From NCBI GenBank assembly GCA_934622035.1, contig CAKTVG010000025.1, forward strand, positions 1 to 41,558: DNA of 41,558 bases, in the 5' to 3' direction. The position numbers and the translations under genes are program-made. The notes under the pieces are model-generated. The model ran no database searches, had not been told where the DNA came from, and was given only the letters and a program-made list of their open reading frames with translations. The DNA comes from an uncultured Oscillospiraceae bacterium. Lineage in GTDB: Bacteria > Bacillota > Clostridia > Oscillospirales > Oscillospiraceae. This document shows, in pieces, positions 40,101 to 41,558 of this stretch (the stretch's first letter is position 1; every line of letters starts with the position of its first letter).

Positions 40101-41558
40101 GATGTCGAGCTTGACGACCTCGTCGGTGTTGTCCGCAAAGATCAGGCCGAGCTTCATGGTCGCTTCGTCCTCGGAACCCTTGCGGAAGGTGATGGACATC
40201 TTGGAATCCTTGCTCACGTCGAGCGCGGACTTATAAAGATGCATGAAGTTCTCGGCGTCGATGTCGCCGTAAACAGCCAGAGAGGAGCCGCCGTTGTAGG
40301 CGCCGATGAGATCGAAGCCGAACTCGCCCTCATTGCCGTTGTAGTAAACCTTGCGGTACTTGGAGCCGTAGTCAAACTCAGCGCTGAGCTTGGTGCCGGT
40401 CGTTTCAAACCACCACTGCCAGGTCGGCAGGATGTCCTGAATGTTGATGTTGGACCACTCGGAGGTGCTGGACAGCTCGCCGTTCAGGCGGTATTCCAGA
40501 CCGTGGCCGGTGTTGAAATTGGTGTAGAAGCTGCTGCCGCGGACGACGGAGCGCTCAGCGATGTAGTCCGCAATGCCGGTGAAGTCGCGTGCGTCGACGT
40601 CGCTGGCAGTGCCGGTCAGGCCGGCGTTGACGGCGGTGGTACGGCTGTTCTTGTTGCCGGTCCACCACAGACGCTCACGCTCGAAAGCCATCCACTGGTA
40701 CTCGTCCAGCTCGCGGGAGAAGAGATTGTAGCCCGTCTCCTCATCCTGACGGATGGTCTTTTCCAGGCCGGTCTGCACGAAGTCAGTGCCCAGAGAGGCA
40801 ATGGAGGCGTTCATGACGCCGTCCTTCAGCAGGCGGCTAAAGCTGTTGCTCCAGCGGTGTCCGCCAGCCTCGAAGCCGTTGAACGCAACCTGATACTTGT
40901 CCAGGCCGTAGGGAACGGTCTTCTCGTCTCCCGCGACGGAGGTGCCGTACTCCTGGAAGATGGAGTTGGCGTACAGCGTTGCATTCTCATAGTTGTTCTC
41001 CGTTGCGGAGGTCAGCATCTTGGTGCTGAAGCCGCCGGCGTTGTACCACTGAATGTACATGCCATCCTTACGCATCTGCGCGATGAAGGCCTTAAGTTCT
41101 TCTCTCGTCGCGCTGTCGAAGGAGCGGCCTTCCATGTTGAAGAAGTAGCCGTCGAAGCCGTAGTACTTCGCGATCTCAACGAACTTATCCGCGACGGGAT
41201 AGCGGCCGTTTTCATCCTTGTAGAGCATGACCTGGAAGTTCTGGTACGCACGGGGCTGGAACATGCAGCCAAGGGACAGAACGCCATTCTTATGCGCGGC
41301 ATTGGTATACGCCGGATTCGGAAGGTTGATCAGGCCGAACTCGAAGTTGCGGCGCTTCCAGGCGTTGCCGTCGGTCGCGTTGCGCTCGTCCTTGACGTCG
41401 TTCAGCTCTTCTGGTGTGCCGACGGAGGGCATGCCGTGCCAGGAGGCGTACTGATCGACATACTGCCAGAAGTTGAACACGTGCGTGCTGAACTCGTTGG
41501 TGTAAGCGTCAGCGTTGAAGAAGCTGTTGCCGTAGTCTCCCGTCAGCGTCAGGTACTG
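37122..41558 (-). CDS. Cell-wall-anchored GH85 endo-beta-N-acetylglucosaminidase, 5' end outside the window
   Basis: At least 1478 residues are encoded; the frame is open to the window edge. The GH85 barrel comes first (FNFWQYVDQYASWHG, then YYGFDGYFFNMEGRSF), with the catalytic Asn-x-Glu pair at about 41130. Then follow a jelly-roll module (about 39960-40330), an FN3-like module, three BIG2-type Ig repeats (about 38240-39040), an F5/8-type C (CBM32-like) module (about 37750-38225), a shortened fourth BIG2, an InlB-B-like repeat (about 37290-37500) and a C-terminal sorting signal. The last has PTTGDS, a hydrophobic helix and RKKHDN. The enzyme should cut the GlcNAc-GlcNAc core of N-glycans at the cell surface. 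PTTGD replaces the classical LPxTG. Confidence 0.92.
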   Translation of the reverse strand, partial: QYLTLTGDYGNSFFNADAYTNEFSTHVFNFWQYVDQYASWHGMPSVGTPEELNDVKDERNATDGNAWKRRNFEFGLINLPNPAYTNAAHKNGVLSLGCMFQPRAYQNFQVMLYKDENGRYPVADKFVEIAKYYGFDGYFFNMEGRSFDSATREELKAFIAQMRKDGMYIQWYNAGGFSTKMLTSATENNYENATLYANSIFQEYGTSVAGDEKTVPYGLDKYQVAFNGFEAGGHRWSNSFSRLLKDGVMNASIASLGTDFVQTGLEKTIRQDEETGYNLFSRELDEYQWMAFERERLWWTGNKNSRTTAVNAGLTGTASDVDARDFTGIADYIAERSVVRGSSFYTNFNTGHGLEYRLNGELSSTSEWSNINIQDILPTWQWWFETTGTKLSAEFDYGSKYRKVYYNGNEGEFGFDLIGAYNGGSSLAVYGDIDAENFMHLYKSALDVSKDSKMSITFRKGSEDEATMKLGLIFADNTDEVVKLDIANAAKKSDNWVTSVVDLSAYAGKQIAAFGLVFDGEATGYQMHIGQMRFTSGEDIVPEAPTGFQIEKAFEDGEMTVSWNKKSYDEVKQYNIYALVGGQEMFLGGIYDENYYIKNVSEAIAEAAADYIESVTVSPKETNAVAGDTLDFEALVKGYREAKGQVTLVLKAVSADGTESEGATATYNYDDAIKNVTVDNSTDGQLVLTWEGGAADVTVTTDYETEARTWTASGTNGCTVTVPTGADADGAYVTIQITKNGVSTTVDTRLPDKYCAPYDGRIFTSDNRLTQPSSSDWHILTYQAVTNGERGSEVKITRGVGSGVTNDWANFDSIPAYVDGVYVTLEDYEGNVSEEVFIPGALSVTVTADQNSVQAGLTLKFTATVKNFSKTDEVTWSISGNASSDTKIDEKGVLTVAEAESASRITVTATSKDDPTAKGSTSITILPAYAIFPNSGKVYIGETQQFYVQYKGENLDPTKYTWKVEPYNSWYTLQAGTTINENGLLTVDPAERSRSATLKVTATSKEDPNVSYTSGNFGTYVALSIASNASTVTAGKTMQFTANYKGEDAGSDIIAWSVTGAAAEDTKIDENGLLTVSAEETSTKLTVTATSRTNSNLTASQTITVDIPVNIEGCVSIGANILGASGNGNRNEEKEKALDGKEDTKWCHSGKTGWLAIDLGDTYTIDRWRTVHGEKGDGEPGFNTKIFALEVLKDPNASASDLASSSYLSNKDNWTEVELVDNSTDQAMVVDHKLATPVTGRYFRLRIDDSCINNYTAVRIHEFQLYGEKAASGASVVETYIAPAATPVPTDADPIQKVLWTVEGAKSADTKIDENGKLTIGIDEPTGVLTVKATSALDETKFDTATVNVTAKAKYTVTVVAGEGGKVTPGTAEYYEGTEVEYTFTPDEGYELDKVLVNGQEVTVKDNKGTLTVTGDTKIEASFKKVATKPSEPAKPADPSKPTTGDSFNPMMAVVLASSAVAALAAGAYLFLRKKHDN

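Noticed and set aside
1..41558. CRISPR array, tRNA or rRNA genes, complete insertion sequence
   Set aside because: I looked for regularly spaced repeats, cloverleaf patterns, ribosomal motifs and transposase frames and saw none. A dedicated RNA search program could still find a small RNA.

Overview
The window comes from a GC-rich gut-type Firmicute, most likely class Clostridia (Oscillospiraceae-like). The signs are AGGAGG ribosome sites, sigma-A-type promoters with 17-base spacers, a YesL/YesMN/LplBC-style sugar locus, a lipoprotein-based ABC importer and a Gram-positive cell-wall sorting signal. No rRNA, tRNA or CRISPR was seen, so the genus is left open.

Bases 1-2700 are the wreck of an integrative element. 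An intact XRE-family regulator (301-831, minus) is divergent from an excisionase-like HTH gene (1257-1520). Next come a 99-base antisense scrap of the C-terminus of a second XRE regulator, the C-terminal part of a RepA-like helicase broken by an in-frame TAG, a cluster of three hairpins and the tail of an unknown protein. Bases 2700-11600 are ordinary chromosome: a cytidylate-kinase-like protein, an L-cysteine desulfidase family protein, a heterodimeric ABC exporter, a DegV protein, an unknown protein and a MATE transporter. Most have a clear promoter and/or hairpin terminator.

Bases 11600-41558 form the main system, a locus for using protein N-glycans. At the right edge (5' end missing) is a cell-wall-anchored GH85 endo-beta-N-acetylglucosaminidase that would cut N-glycans off glycoproteins outside the cell. 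Next are a YesM/YesN two-component pair and a second solute-binding lipoprotein translationally coupled to it. A long minus-strand operon (30665 to 11642, 13 genes) encodes two permeases, a solute-binding lipoprotein, GH38 alpha-mannosidase, a GH3 enzyme, a xylulokinase-type kinase, a DUF4867 protein, a fucose/arabinose-isomerase-like protein, a D-lyxose/D-mannose isomerase, fructokinase, an aldose epimerase, GH2 beta-mannosidase, YesL and NagB. A GH20 beta-hexosaminidase is divergent from it on the plus strand.

Proposed flow: the surface GH85 releases Man(n)GlcNAc, the ABC importer takes it up (its ATPase is not encoded here), and GH20, GH38 and GH2 break it down inside the cell. Free mannose is isomerised to fructose and phosphorylated to fructose-6-phosphate, so ManA is not needed. 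GlcNAc enters through NagB, although NagA and a GlcNAc kinase are absent. The kinase, isomerase, DUF4867 and GH3 group points to a further sugar, possibly the xylose or fucose found on plant-type N-glycans.

The clearest new signal is regulatory. The two divergent glycan promoters carry the same block, TTTTCATAC-N12-TTTTyAGAC, in the same orientation and at the same distance from their -10 boxes. It has the form of an AraC-type direct-repeat operator and is a strong candidate binding site for the local YesN-like regulator.
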